Of a stretch of 64,000 nucleotides of DNA, positions 42,764 through 52,200 are shown in pieces. Each line of letters begins with the position of its first letter. Within the stretch, counting starts at the first letter, position 1. The DNA is taken from positions 186,001 through 250,000 of the forward strand of contig JAWQCY010000002.1 in NCBI GenBank assembly GCA_036321795.1, in the 5' to 3' direction. The position numbers and the translations under genes were made by a program. Source of the DNA: CAKVON01 sp902475665 (GTDB taxonomy: Bacteria; Actinomycetota; Coriobacteriia; Coriobacteriales; Atopobiaceae). The notes beneath the pieces were generated by a model. It searched no databases. It worked only from the letters and a program-made list of their open reading frames with translations, and was not told the origin of the DNA.

Positions 42764-43564
42764 CTACTCGTCCTCCTCCAGGGCGGCGGCGATCTCGTCG
42801 GTGATGTTCATCGTGGTGTAGACGTTCTGGACGTCCTCGAGCTCGTCGAGGCGGTCGACGAGGCGCTGGACCTTCTTGGCGTCGGAGGCCGAGACGTCGT
42901 TCGGGGTGGTGGGAACGCGGGTGAGCTCGGAGCCCTTGACGATGATGCCCTGGTCCTCGAGGCCCTTCTGGACGTTCTGCATGTTGTCGTAGGCAGTCCA
43001 GACGATCCACTGCTCGCCGGCGTCCTCGTAGTCGTCGCCGCCGGCCTCGGCCACGGCCATCATGAACTCGTCCTCGTCGACGGCGTTCTCCTTGTCGGCG
43101 ACCTTCTTGTCGTCGGACTTGATGACCTTCTCGACGGCGATGGAGCCCTTGCGCTCGAACTGGAACGCGACGGAGCCGGAGGTACCGAGGTTGCCGCCGG
43201 CATGGGAGAACGCGGAGCGGACGTCGGCAGCGGTGCGGTTGAGGTTGTCGGTCAGGCACTCGACGTAAACGGCGATGCCGGCGGGACCGTAGCCCTCGTA
43301 GTCGACCTCCTTGTAGTCGGCGGCGGCGGCGCCGGCGCCGAAGGCCTTGTCGATGGCAGCCTTGATCTTGGCGTTGGGCATGGAGACCATGCGGGCGCGC
43401 GCGACGGCGGCGGCCAGGGAGGCGTTGTTGTCCGGGTTGGGGTCCCCACCCATCTTGGCGGCGACGGTGATGTTACGCGAGAGCTTCGAGAAGAGCGAAG
43501 ACCTCTTGGCGTCGATGGCAGCCTTCTTGTGCTTGGTGGTTGCCCACTTAGAGTGTCCGGACAT
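42764..43564 (-). CDS. YebC/PmpR-family protein
   Basis: A 266-residue cytoplasmic protein starting MSGHSKWATTKHKKAAIDAK, the hallmark of the family. SKLSRNITVAAKMGG and the central EGYGPAGIAVYVECLTDNLN are also typical. A ~25-residue acidic insertion (KSDDKKVADKENAVDEDEF) is present. YebC proteins are described as transcriptional regulators and, more recently, as factors that relieve ribosome stalling at proline runs. ATG 43564 has AAGGAG upstream. Monocistronic. Confidence 0.93.
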   Translation of the reverse strand: MSGHSKWATTKHKKAAIDAKRSSLFSKLSRNITVAAKMGGDPNPDNNASLAAAVARARMVSMPNAKIKAAIDKAFGAGAAAADYKEVDYEGYGPAGIAVYVECLTDNLNRTAADVRSAFSHAGGNLGTSGSVAFQFERKGSIAVEKVIKSDDKKVADKENAVDEDEFMMAVAEAGGDDYEDAGEQWIVWTAYDNMQNVQKGLEDQGIIVKGSELTRVPTTPNDVSASDAKKVQRLVDRLDELEDVQNVYTTMNITDEIAAALEEDE

Positions 43565-43750
43565 GCATGTCTCCTTACGTAAGACGACCTGCGGACAAGC
43601 GCGTCGCGGCCGTCGCTTCATGGCAGTGCAGTAAACCTCGCATATATTACTCTTGATGGATGCCCGGGGAAACCCTCTGCAAGAAGGTCGCACACATCGG
43701 TCCGGCGGATTCACGCGAGCCGTTGTGCCGGGCCATGCCTGCACGGCAGC

Positions 43751-44455
43751 CTAGCGCAGGCCGTACGCACGCACCGCACGTTCGACGCGCGCACCCCACG
43801 GCACCCAGATGAGCTGCAGGAACACGCAGGTGGCTATGCCGTGCACCGCGTCCAGCGGAAATCCTGCGACAAAGGCGGCAACGACGTTTGCCCAGGTGAT
43901 CGGGTTGACGTAGCCAACCACGTACCACGAGTTCAGCATCAGGCCGTACAGCATCGCCGACCCAAAGCCGTATGCCATACGCACCCCCACGCTGTCGAGA
44001 AGACCGCGCTCCCCCAGCACGCCCCCCAAATACCCGACCATGCCCCAGGCATACATCTGCCAGGGGGTCCACGGACCCTGCCCGAAGAACATGTTGGAGG
44101 CAAGGGCGGCGATGGCGCCGACCATGAAGCCGTTGCGGCGACCCAGGCGCGCGCCCGCCAGGATCGCGATGGCCGAGACGGGCTTGACGTCGGGAATCGG
44201 GCAGAACAGCACGCGGCCCGCGGCGGCGACCGCCCCCAGCACGACCGTGGGCATGACCTGGCGCAGGCCCGGGCGCGAGCGCTCGTAGCCACACGCGAAC
44301 AGCCCCAGGCACACGACGCACACGAGCATGGTGAGGCCCGCCGCGGCCTCGACGCGCGCGACCGCGCACGCCACGAGCGCCACGGGCACCGCCACGAGCG
44401 ACGGCACCTCGAGCAGGCGCAGGGCGCGCCCCACTCTGTCCTTCTCGGTATTCAT
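43751..44455 (-). CDS. ECF transporter S component, CbrT-like (predicted cobalamin)
   Basis: A 234-residue membrane protein with about six hydrophobic segments. The segment FCPIPDVKPVSAIAILAG and the loop NMFFGQGPWTPWQMYAWGMV are what I recall of cobalamin-type (CbrT-like) S components. It would bind the vitamin and dock on an EcfT/EcfA module. That module, in a cobalamin-riboswitch operon, lies at 45980-48441, separated only by the divergent antiporter gene. ATG 44455 is the nominal start; ATG 44467 is an alternative and neither has a clear ribosome-binding site. Confidence 0.75.
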   Translation of the reverse strand: MNTEKDRVGRALRLLEVPSLVAVPVALVACAVARVEAAAGLTMLVCVVCLGLFACGYERSRPGLRQVMPTVVLGAVAAAGRVLFCPIPDVKPVSAIAILAGARLGRRNGFMVGAIAALASNMFFGQGPWTPWQMYAWGMVGYLGGVLGERGLLDSVGVRMAYGFGSAMLYGLMLNSWYVVGYVNPITWANVVAAFVAGFPLDAVHGIATCVFLQLIWVPWGARVERAVRAYGLR

Positions 44456-44519
44456 GCGTTCAAGCATACCCGACGCGTCCACGGGTAGACTGCTTGCGTC
44501 ACACGTTTCGGAGGTTCCC

Positions 44520-45983
44520 ATGGCACAAAGCCTGTGCATGCTCGCGGTCATGCTCCTGATAGTCATGCTGTCGTCGTTCGTGGCGTCGCTCATCCCGGGG
44601 CGCCCCGTACCCGAGGTCGTGTTCTTCGTGTTCGTCGGCGCCATCGCAGGCCCCCACTGCCTGGGACTGGTCCGACCCGACGCGGGTCTGGCGCTCTTGG
44701 GCCGCATGGGATTGGGCCTGCTGTTCCTGATGGCCGGCTACGAACTGGACCCGCGCGAGCTGACGGGCAGGATGGGCCGCGAGGCCACGCTCACCTGGGC
44801 GGTGTCGATGATTCTGGCGTTGCTCGTTGTTCCGACCCTGGGGCTGAGCCTGGGCGAGACGGGCAACATCGCCTTTGCCATCGCGCTCACGACCACCGCG
44901 TACGGAACGCTGGTGCCGATCATGAGCGACCGCGGCCTCAACGGCACGCCGGTCGGCAAGGTCATCGAGTCGTACGGTGCCATGGGCGAGATCTGGCCCG
45001 TGCTGGCGATGTCGGTGCTGCTGTCGCCGGACCGCTCGCACGCGACCAGCGTCGCGGTGCTGCTGGTGTTCGTGCTCGTGTGCGTCGCGGTCGCCCGCGG
45101 CGGCGAGCACGCGCGCGAGCTGGGTGGCAGGCTGTCGAGCTTTCTGCGCGACAACGCCGAGGGGGCCTCGCGTCCCATGCTGCGCGCGACGATGCTTCTG
45201 CTGGTGGCGCTTCTGGCCCTGGCCGAGCTGTTGGGGTTGGACGCCGTGCTGGGCGCGTTTGCCGCCGGCTTCGTGCTGGGCCACGTCATGCCGCGCAACC
45301 ACCCGCTGGAGGGCCAGATCCAGACGCTTGGCAACGGCTTTCTGGTGCCGGCGTTCTTCGTGTACTCGGGCATCGGGATCGACTTTGGCGCCGTCCTCGC
45401 CAACCCGACGCTGCTTCTGACCTACGTGGGCCTGCTTCTGCTCGTGCGCACCGTGCCCATGCTCGCGGCGCTTTCGCACTTCTCGGACACCCGCGACCTG
45501 CCTGCCGGCGAGCGCGTGAGCGCGGCGCTGTACTGCACGATGGCGCTGCCGCTGATCGTGGCCATCACCGAGGTGGCCACCGCCTCGGGCGCCATGGAGG
45601 AGTCGATGGCGTCGGTGCTGGTGACGGCGGGCGCGCTGACCGTGCTGGTGATCCCGGTAATCACGTCGTTCACGCGCACCGTGATCGCCGCACACCCGGT
45701 GGAGGCCGTGCGCGAGATCTCGCACCACCCCGACGAGCTGCGCCAGATCATCCACGAGCACGAGCTGGAGCGTCGCCACGCCGCCGAGGCCTTCTACGAG
45801 GAGCGCCGCCGCCTGAGGGCCGAGGGCCGCCGCCTGAGCTCGGCCGACTGGCTCGCCGAAGCGCACGACGTCCGCCACGACGTGCGTCGCCGCATGCACG
45901 ACAGTGCTAGGCGCATGGAGCGCATTGCCCACCAGGACGTGCGCGAGACGGACGACCTGCGGGACGCCGACGAGAGGCGCTAG
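44520..45983 (+). CDS. CPA2-type cation:proton antiporter (Kef-like)
   Basis: A 487-residue protein with about 12 membrane helices (to ~385) and a ~95-residue hydrophilic, His/Arg/Glu-rich cytoplasmic tail. Family features: PVPEVVFFVFVGAIAGPHCL near 30, LFLMAGYELDPREL near 75 and GFLVPAFFVYSGIGIDF near 280. No RCK/TrkA-N domain follows. ATG 44520 has GGAGG upstream. Its stop TAG overlaps the convergent stop of the EcfA gene in the sequence CTAG. The gene lies inside what otherwise looks like one corrinoid locus. Confidence 0.85.
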   Translation: MAQSLCMLAVMLLIVMLSSFVASLIPGRPVPEVVFFVFVGAIAGPHCLGLVRPDAGLALLGRMGLGLLFLMAGYELDPRELTGRMGREATLTWAVSMILALLVVPTLGLSLGETGNIAFAIALTTTAYGTLVPIMSDRGLNGTPVGKVIESYGAMGEIWPVLAMSVLLSPDRSHATSVAVLLVFVLVCVAVARGGEHARELGGRLSSFLRDNAEGASRPMLRATMLLLVALLALAELLGLDAVLGAFAAGFVLGHVMPRNHPLEGQIQTLGNGFLVPAFFVYSGIGIDFGAVLANPTLLLTYVGLLLLVRTVPMLAALSHFSDTRDLPAGERVSAALYCTMALPLIVAITEVATASGAMEESMASVLVTAGALTVLVIPVITSFTRTVIAAHPVEAVREISHHPDELRQIIHEHELERRHAAEAFYEERRRLRAEGRRLSSADWLAEAHDVRHDVRRRMHDSARRMERIAHQDVRETDDLRDADERR

Positions 45984-47545
45984 CGAAAGAAGACGTTCGC
46001 CCCGAAGAACCCCGCCGTGGGCATCGTGCAGGTGACGCCTCCGTCGAACACCATCGACGTGACGTCGGCCACCTCGCGCGCGAGCGTGAGGTCATGCGTC
46101 GCCAGCAGGACCGCGGAACCCGACCGCGCGATGCCGCGCAGCTCGCAAGCGACGATGCGTCGCGAGGGCACGTCCAGCCCGAGGGTGGGCTCGTCCGCCA
46201 GGAGCAGCGCCGGGCGCACCAGCAGCACCTTCGCCAGCGCCACGAGCTGGCGCTGGCCACCGGACAGGTCCATCGGGTCGCGGGCCAGGTAATCCCCAGC
46301 GGGCACGAGGCCCAGCCGCTCGAGCATGGCCGAGGCGTCGCCCTCCCCATAGTCGCCGATGCCCGACCACGACATGAGGTTCTCGAGCACAGTCGGGGCG
46401 GGAAGCAGGGCCTCGGGGTCCTGCGGCAGAAGCGCGCGTGCGGCACGGCCGTCACGCACGTCTGGCGCACCCAGGCGCACGCGTCCGCGCGAGGGCCGAA
46501 GGATGCCCGCCGCCACGCGCAGGATGGTCGACTTGCCGCTGCCATTACCGCCCACCAGGGCATGCACCGAGCCCGCGGCACACGCGAGCGAGCAGCACTC
46601 CAGCACCCAGGGGTCATCGCGCCCGTAGCGGGCCCACACGTCCGCCAGCGCAAGCGCGTCGGACGGCGACGCGCTTGCGACCTCACGGCCCTTCTCGGCA
46701 GCGGGGGCGGCGGGGGCTGCGTCGGAGGCGGGGACGACGTCTGACAGGGACGGTTCGACGCGGAGGTCGGCGACGTCGACACGCTCGACGCGCCCGTCGG
46801 CCACACGGGCGGCGCAAGTGGCGTAGTCGGCCAGGGCCCACGGCTCGTGGGTGGCCACCACCACGGTGATGCCCAGCTCGCGGTTGAGGCGGAACAGCGC
46901 GTGGGCGAAGCCGTCGCGCGCAATCGGATCCAGCATCGAGGTCGGCTCGTCCAGAAGAAGGACGCGCGGCTCCATGGCCAGGACGCTCGCCAGGGCAACG
47001 AGCTGCTGCTCGCCGCCAGAGAGCTCGTCGGTCCTGCGGCGGAACAGCCGGTCCAGGCCCAGAAAGTAGCAGACCTCGGCCACGCGGCGGTGCATCTCGG
47101 CCTGGGGCATGCCCAGGCTCTCCAGCCCGAACGCAAGCTCGTGCCACACGCTGTCGCACACGATCTGGGTCGAGGGGACCTGCGCCACGTAGCCCACCGT
47201 GCCCGCGGATTCTGCTGCCGAGAAGTGCGCCACGTCGCGACCCATCACGAGCACGTCTCCCGAACGGCTCCCGTTGGGCGCGACCTCGGGCTTGGCCATG
47301 CGCAAAAGGGTGGTCTTGCCCGTGCCCGTACCACCCGTGAGCAGACAGAACTCCCCTTGCGCCACGGCAAGCGACGCACCATCCAACACACGGTTGGCGC
47401 TCCTGTGGGAGGCGTCTGATGCGGGCGTGTAGGCAAAGCGGACGTCACGCCACTCGACCGCTGCGGGTCGGTTGGCGGACGGTCGGTCGGACGTGGGCCG
47501 AGACTGCGACGTCGGCGTCTGCGGCGTGGTAGCTACGACCTCCAC
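45980..47545 (-). CDS. ECF transporter ATPase, two EcfA domains fused in one chain
   Basis: A 521-residue protein with two ABC ATPase domains. Domain 1: Walker A GGTGTGKTT near 65, signature LSGGEQQ near 160, Walker B LLLDEPTSM. Domain 2: Walker A GGNGSGKST near 320, signature LSGGQRQ near 420, Walker B LLADEPTLG. Most ECF systems use two separate subunits (EcfA and EcfA'). The start is GTG 47545, with a perfect AAGGAGG 7 bases upstream, inside the 3' end of ecfT (13-base overlap). Last gene of the riboswitch operon. Confidence 0.88.
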   Translation of the reverse strand: MEVVATTPQTPTSQSRPTSDRPSANRPAAVEWRDVRFAYTPASDASHRSANRVLDGASLAVAQGEFCLLTGGTGTGKTTLLRMAKPEVAPNGSRSGDVLVMGRDVAHFSAAESAGTVGYVAQVPSTQIVCDSVWHELAFGLESLGMPQAEMHRRVAEVCYFLGLDRLFRRRTDELSGGEQQLVALASVLAMEPRVLLLDEPTSMLDPIARDGFAHALFRLNRELGITVVVATHEPWALADYATCAARVADGRVERVDVADLRVEPSLSDVVPASDAAPAAPAAEKGREVASASPSDALALADVWARYGRDDPWVLECCSLACAAGSVHALVGGNGSGKSTILRVAAGILRPSRGRVRLGAPDVRDGRAARALLPQDPEALLPAPTVLENLMSWSGIGDYGEGDASAMLERLGLVPAGDYLARDPMDLSGGQRQLVALAKVLLVRPALLLADEPTLGLDVPSRRIVACELRGIARSGSAVLLATHDLTLAREVADVTSMVFDGGVTCTMPTAGFFGANVFFR

Positions 47546-48441
47546 GAGATTGCCTCCTTGGAGTGCAGGATGCTGGGCAGAAGCGACAGGAGCGCGTAGG
47601 GCGCATAACCCCACCAGGGCAGAAGCACGCTCATCGTCGGGTAGAAGCGGTACTGCGAGCAGGCGACCCAACCCAGAAGGGCGCACAACCCCACCAGGCA
47701 CACGACGAGCGTGAGCGCCCATGCGTCGGACGAACGGAAGGCCCATGGCTGGTAGCTGGAGCGGTCGGGTGCGGCGCCCCAGCCGCGCGCCCGCATCGAG
47801 TCGGCGGCATCCAGCGAGTCGGAAAGCGACCAACCCACCAGGGCGCCGGACACGGTCGCGGCCGAGGCCACGCGAGACCTCAGGCCACGAAGGCCGCGAC
47901 CGCGGGCAGGCACGGCGCCGTCCTTGGCGACCGGGCCCGTGACCACGCGGTCGACGCTTGTCACGACGTTGCCGCGACGCACGAGTTGCGGCACCAGGCG
48001 CGCCGCCATCGACACCATGAGCGCGACCACGGGCACGCGCGAGCCGGCGACTGCCAGCAGACGGTCTTGCGTCACGACCTCGGCCGCACACGACAGCCAC
48101 GCGATCGCCGCCGCCAAGACGCATCCCGCACACGCGCCATAGCAAACTGACTCCAGGTAGATGGCCATGGGACCCACCCTAAGCAGCAAGGTGGAGCCCG
48201 ACGCACTGAACAGCGGGTTGGCAAGGGCGACCACCGCCACCATGGGCAGCTGCCAGCGAAGGCCGCGCAGCGTGGCCAGCGGACCACGCACGCACGCGCC
48301 AAACAGCAGCGCACCCGCGAGCGAGATCGCCGCGAGCACGGGCTGCATGCAAAACATCGTGAGCCCCGCCATGCCGCAGAAGTACGCGATGGCGACGCTT
48401 GGATGCGACGAGTCGAACGCCGTGTGTGTGACCTTGCCCAT
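47533..48441 (-). CDS. ecfT: ECF transporter transmembrane component EcfT
   Basis: A 302-residue membrane protein with about six helices. The cytoplasmic coupling region contains the Ala-Arg-Gly motifs of EcfT: ADSMRARGWG near 220 is clear, and an earlier SRVPVVALMVSMAARLVPQL segment precedes it. It links the S component to the ATPases. Start ATG 48441 (AGGG upstream); TTG 48447 is possible. It lies between the DUF4430 surface-protein gene and the fused EcfA gene. Confidence 0.85.
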   Translation of the reverse strand: MGKVTHTAFDSSHPSVAIAYFCGMAGLTMFCMQPVLAAISLAGALLFGACVRGPLATLRGLRWQLPMVAVVALANPLFSASGSTLLLRVGPMAIYLESVCYGACAGCVLAAAIAWLSCAAEVVTQDRLLAVAGSRVPVVALMVSMAARLVPQLVRRGNVVTSVDRVVTGPVAKDGAVPARGRGLRGLRSRVASAATVSGALVGWSLSDSLDAADSMRARGWGAAPDRSSYQPWAFRSSDAWALTLVVCLVGLCALLGWVACSQYRFYPTMSVLLPWWGYAPYALLSLLPSILHSKEAISWRS

Positions 48442-48451
48442 GGGCAAGACC

Positions 48452-49207
48452 CTACTCCGTCACGTTGACGTAGGTCCACACCAGCGAGTCCCCGTTGTGA
48501 AGCTCGTAGTTCGAACAGGCCGTGTTGGGCTCGTAGCCGTTGACCGCGTAGACCCAGCCGCTCATGCCGCCATGCTCCTTCTCGGCAAGCCCACCGATGG
48601 ACGAGACGTACATGCCAAAAGACGTGCTCCTCGCGTTGAACGAGACGCCGCACGCGGCAATGGCGTCGTAGGCGGTGGCGCCGCGGGAGAGCCTGATGTT
48701 GGCCGAGGACGAGCCCGCACCGGCGGCCGAGCCGTCGACGGTCACGCTGACGACGATCGACTTGGACTCACTCGAGCCGGAGCCAGAGGCCGAGCCACCC
48801 GAATGCGAGCCCGAGGCAGACCCCGAACCGGAGCCGCCATTGCCGCTCGCATGTGAGCCCGACGTGCCCGATGACGAGGAGGACTGCGAGCTCGCAGATC
48901 CGCCCGAGGCAGACCCGGCGGCATTCGCGGACTTGTCGGAGGCGTCCTTCTTGGAGGAGGCGCCAGAGTCCTTCTTGCCGGCGGCCGAGGTCGCGTCGGA
49001 CCCGGTCGATGCGGTCGCGGCCCCGTCTTCGCCGACAGAGATCGCGGTGGCATCGGACGACTCGACGGTCCTCAGCGCATCGGACCCCAGGAAGGCGAGC
49101 GGGTCGCAACCCTGGGAGTACTGGAAGGCCGACCAGGCGCAAAACGCGATCAGGACGGTCGCCAGCGCGCCGACGACCACGCGCGCGGGCGCATGCTTGT
49201 TTGCCAT
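48452..49207 (-). CDS. Membrane-anchored transcobalamin-like (DUF4430) protein
   Basis: A 251-residue extracytoplasmic protein. An N-terminal hydrophobic anchor (~9-27, RVVVGALATVLIAFCAWSAF) is followed by a ~95-residue Ser/Gly/Ala/Lys linker. The C-terminal domain (~150-251) has the DUF4430 pattern: VTVDGSAAG, then MSGWVYAVNGYEPN and GDSLVWTYVNVTE. DUF4430 corresponds to the C-terminal domain of eukaryotic transcobalamin and intrinsic factor. It probably passes corrinoids from the large surface protein to the S component. It begins 3 bases after the stop of the large gene. Confidence 0.82.
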   Translation of the reverse strand: MANKHAPARVVVGALATVLIAFCAWSAFQYSQGCDPLAFLGSDALRTVESSDATAISVGEDGAATASTGSDATSAAGKKDSGASSKKDASDKSANAAGSASGGSASSQSSSSSGTSGSHASGNGGSGSGSASGSHSGGSASGSGSSESKSIVVSVTVDGSAAGAGSSSANIRLSRGATAYDAIAACGVSFNARSTSFGMYVSSIGGLAEKEHGGMSGWVYAVNGYEPNTACSNYELHNGDSLVWTYVNVTE

Positions 49208-49210
49208 GGG

Positions 49211-52200
49211 CTACTCCTCCCCGCTCTCGCGGCGGCGACGCAGGACGAGGACCAGCAGCACGAGGCCGACGCCCATGCCCACGAAGGGCCACCAGGGCAT
49301 CTTGGCGCCGGTCTTCTCGAGGGTCTTCTCGGCAGCTGCCGTGACGGCCTCGCCGGCGGGACGGTCACTGCCGGTGCTGTCCGCGTCGGACTTGGTGCCG
49401 TCGCCTGCGCGGGAGTCCTTCTCGGCCGCCTTGGCGTCCTTGTCGTCGACGTTGGACACCAGGCTGATGGACACGCCGGAATGCAGCCTGATGGAAGTCG
49501 TTGCCTGGGCAGCGCCGTTCGGCCTGGTCGAGCTGTCCGGCTTGCCGGGCGTCGTCGGGGTCTCGGGCTTGTCCGGGGTCGTGGGCTTGCCGGGCTCGGC
49601 GGGCTTCTCGGCATCGTCGGCCACGAGCTTGAAGAGGTAGCCGGAGTCATTGACGTAGTACAGCGAGCCGTCCTCACCGCTCACGACGTTGGACATGCAG
49701 TAGTTGGCCTGCTCGCTGCCGGGCTCGGGCGAGAAGAGCGTGTGGGCGGTGTCGCGGCCCTCGACCCACGCGAACATGCCGCCGGGCGTGTTGTTGCAGG
49801 TGAAGTAGACGCGGGTCGTGCCGCCCTGGGTGCTCACGAGCGGGCAGGACTTGACGTCGGCGGGCAGCGCCACGCCGTCCGCGGTGGCGGTGACTTGCGA
49901 GACGAGCCTCATGCCTGCCAGGTCGACCACGGCCAGCACGCCCTTGTGGCCACCCTTGGAGCCGGTCGAACCGCCAATGTAGGCCTTGTCGCCCACGATC
50001 GTCGGGGTCGAGGTGCTGGTGGCCGCGAAGCTGACGCTGCCTGCCTTGGCAAGCGTTCCGTCCGCGGCGACGCCGACCTTGTGCAGCACGCCGTCGGTCG
50101 AGACCGCATAGACGAAGCCGTCGCCGCCAGCGACGACGGTCGAGCGACAGGAGACGCCCAGGCTCACGCTGGACACGACCTCGCCGGATGCGGCGTCGTG
50201 CGCCACGAGCTTGCCGGAGAAGTCGCTCACCACGAGGTAGGAGCCCACGCGGGCGGCGCCCGCCCAGTAGTAGCCGGCATCCTGGTTGCAGCGGCTCCAC
50301 AGCACGGCGCCGTCGGCCAGGCTCACGCAGCACAGCCAGCCGCTTTCGCCCACGCCGGTCTCGGGGTTGCCCTTGCCGTTTGTGGTGCCGAGGTAGACGT
50401 GGCCGTCGGCGATGGTCAGGGTCGAGAGGCTCTGCTGGCTGGCCCCGCCGATCGGCGAGAGCTCATCGGTGGCCCACACGCAGGTCAGCGTGTCGGCCGT
50501 GAACGCCTGTAGGCGGCCACCGTGCAGGGGCACGACGATGATGCCGTCGGCGTAGGCCATACGCGCGATCGAGTCGATCGAGGTGGCCATGCGCGCGGTG
50601 GCCTTGGTGGCGCCCGTGGCGGCGTCAAGCATCACGAGCTCGTCGCCGACGGCGACGTAGACGTTGCCGTTGACCACGATGGGGTCGCTCGTGTACTTGG
50701 ACCAGTCGGTCGGGACCTTGGTCTTGTGGGTCCAGGCGAGCTTTGCGGCGTCGATGGGCGTGGCCGCCTCGGTCACGGCGCCGGTGCCGCCCTTGCGGAA
50801 GCCGGGCCACTGCGCGACCCAGTCGGGGCGCGTGGCGCCCGGTTCGCACTCGACGTCGTTCTTGGGCAGGTCGGCGCCATAGGTGCCGTAGTACCAGGTG
50901 ATCCGGTCGCCGGGCTTGACCACGTAGGTGGAGGCTATCTCGTTGCAGGGCTTGCCGTTGACGAAGAAGACCCAGTAGACCCAGTCGCTTCCGACCTGCT
51001 TCATGCCCAGCTCGGCGGAGCCGTTGGGAAGGGTCGAGCCCGCCTGCGCCTTGATCGTCCACATGCCGTCGTCGCAGGTCATCCCGTTCTTCTCCAGAAG
51101 GGACTTGGTGAGCTGCGCCGCGGTGGTGCCCACGGGCACGTTGACCTCGGTCTTGCCGACCCAGGAGGAGTCGCGGCCGTCGGCGTCGGGGCCGATCACG
51201 TTGGCCGTGACGGTGACGTTGGCCTTGTCGGCATCACCGGGCGTCTGCCCCCATGCCGAGAAGAACCAGGTGACCTCGTCACCCGGCTGCAGGCTCACGG
51301 CGTCGGCGGCGGCGTCGGACGCCTTGCCGTTGACGAACAGCTGCCAGAACCTGCCGGTTGCGGCGTCGTAGCCCAGGGTGCGGCCGTCGGTCGAGGTGAT
51401 CGACTCGAGGTAGTAGCCGTACTCGGTCATGCTGCTCTTGCAGGTGAGGCCGGCGGACGCCAGCGCGTCGGCCGTGACGTCGGCCGCGGTGTTCTTGTCG
51501 GTCGCGTCGAACGAGCCAGTCGTCCAGACCTGGGCGTTGCCGTAGGCGTCTGTGCCGATGACCTTGCAGTCGACCTTGAAGGTCGGGTCGTCGTGGGTGG
51601 AGGTGCCCACGACCCTGTAGGCGGCCGTCACCTTCTGGTTGACGAGCCTCTGCAAGCGTGCGTCGTCCGGGTGCGCCTGGGCCAGGCTCTCGTACTTCTT
51701 GTAGGTGAGGTTGGAGGTGACCGTGACGTACTTGTCGGCCTCGGGACGGGTCACGTGCAGCGTCTCGTCGGCGATGGTCGCGGGGTCGCTCGACCTGAAC
51801 GTGCGCCAGTTGGTACCCGCCATCGCGTCGTAGCCGGGAAGCTCGTCGGCGACAACGCCGGTGAGGGTGGTCTTCAGCGAGTATTCGATCTTGGTCGGGT
51901 CGGTCGCGTTGGGCAACGCCTCCGAGAAGGGCTTGAGGTCACCCGTGACCTCACGGCTCGAGGCGTTGGCTCCCAGCAGCGCACGACCGTAGTCGGCCTT
52001 AACGCGCTCCATGAAGGAGACGGCCTCGTCGATCTCGGCGTCGGAGATGGGCGCCACGGTAACGGCGATGTCACGGGTGGCGATGAGGCCGTCCTGGGTC
52101 AGGGTCGCGCGGATCGTGGCGGTGTTGGAGGCACCCTCGATGTCGCGGGTGATGATGCCGTGGTAGCCGTTGAGCTTGACGCAGGTGCCGTCCACGAGCG

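Noticed and set aside
42541..42804. Plus-strand frame of 87 codons between the AmaP and YebC genes
   Set aside because: Arg/Pro-rich composition typical of a shadow frame, and it runs through the YebC terminator.
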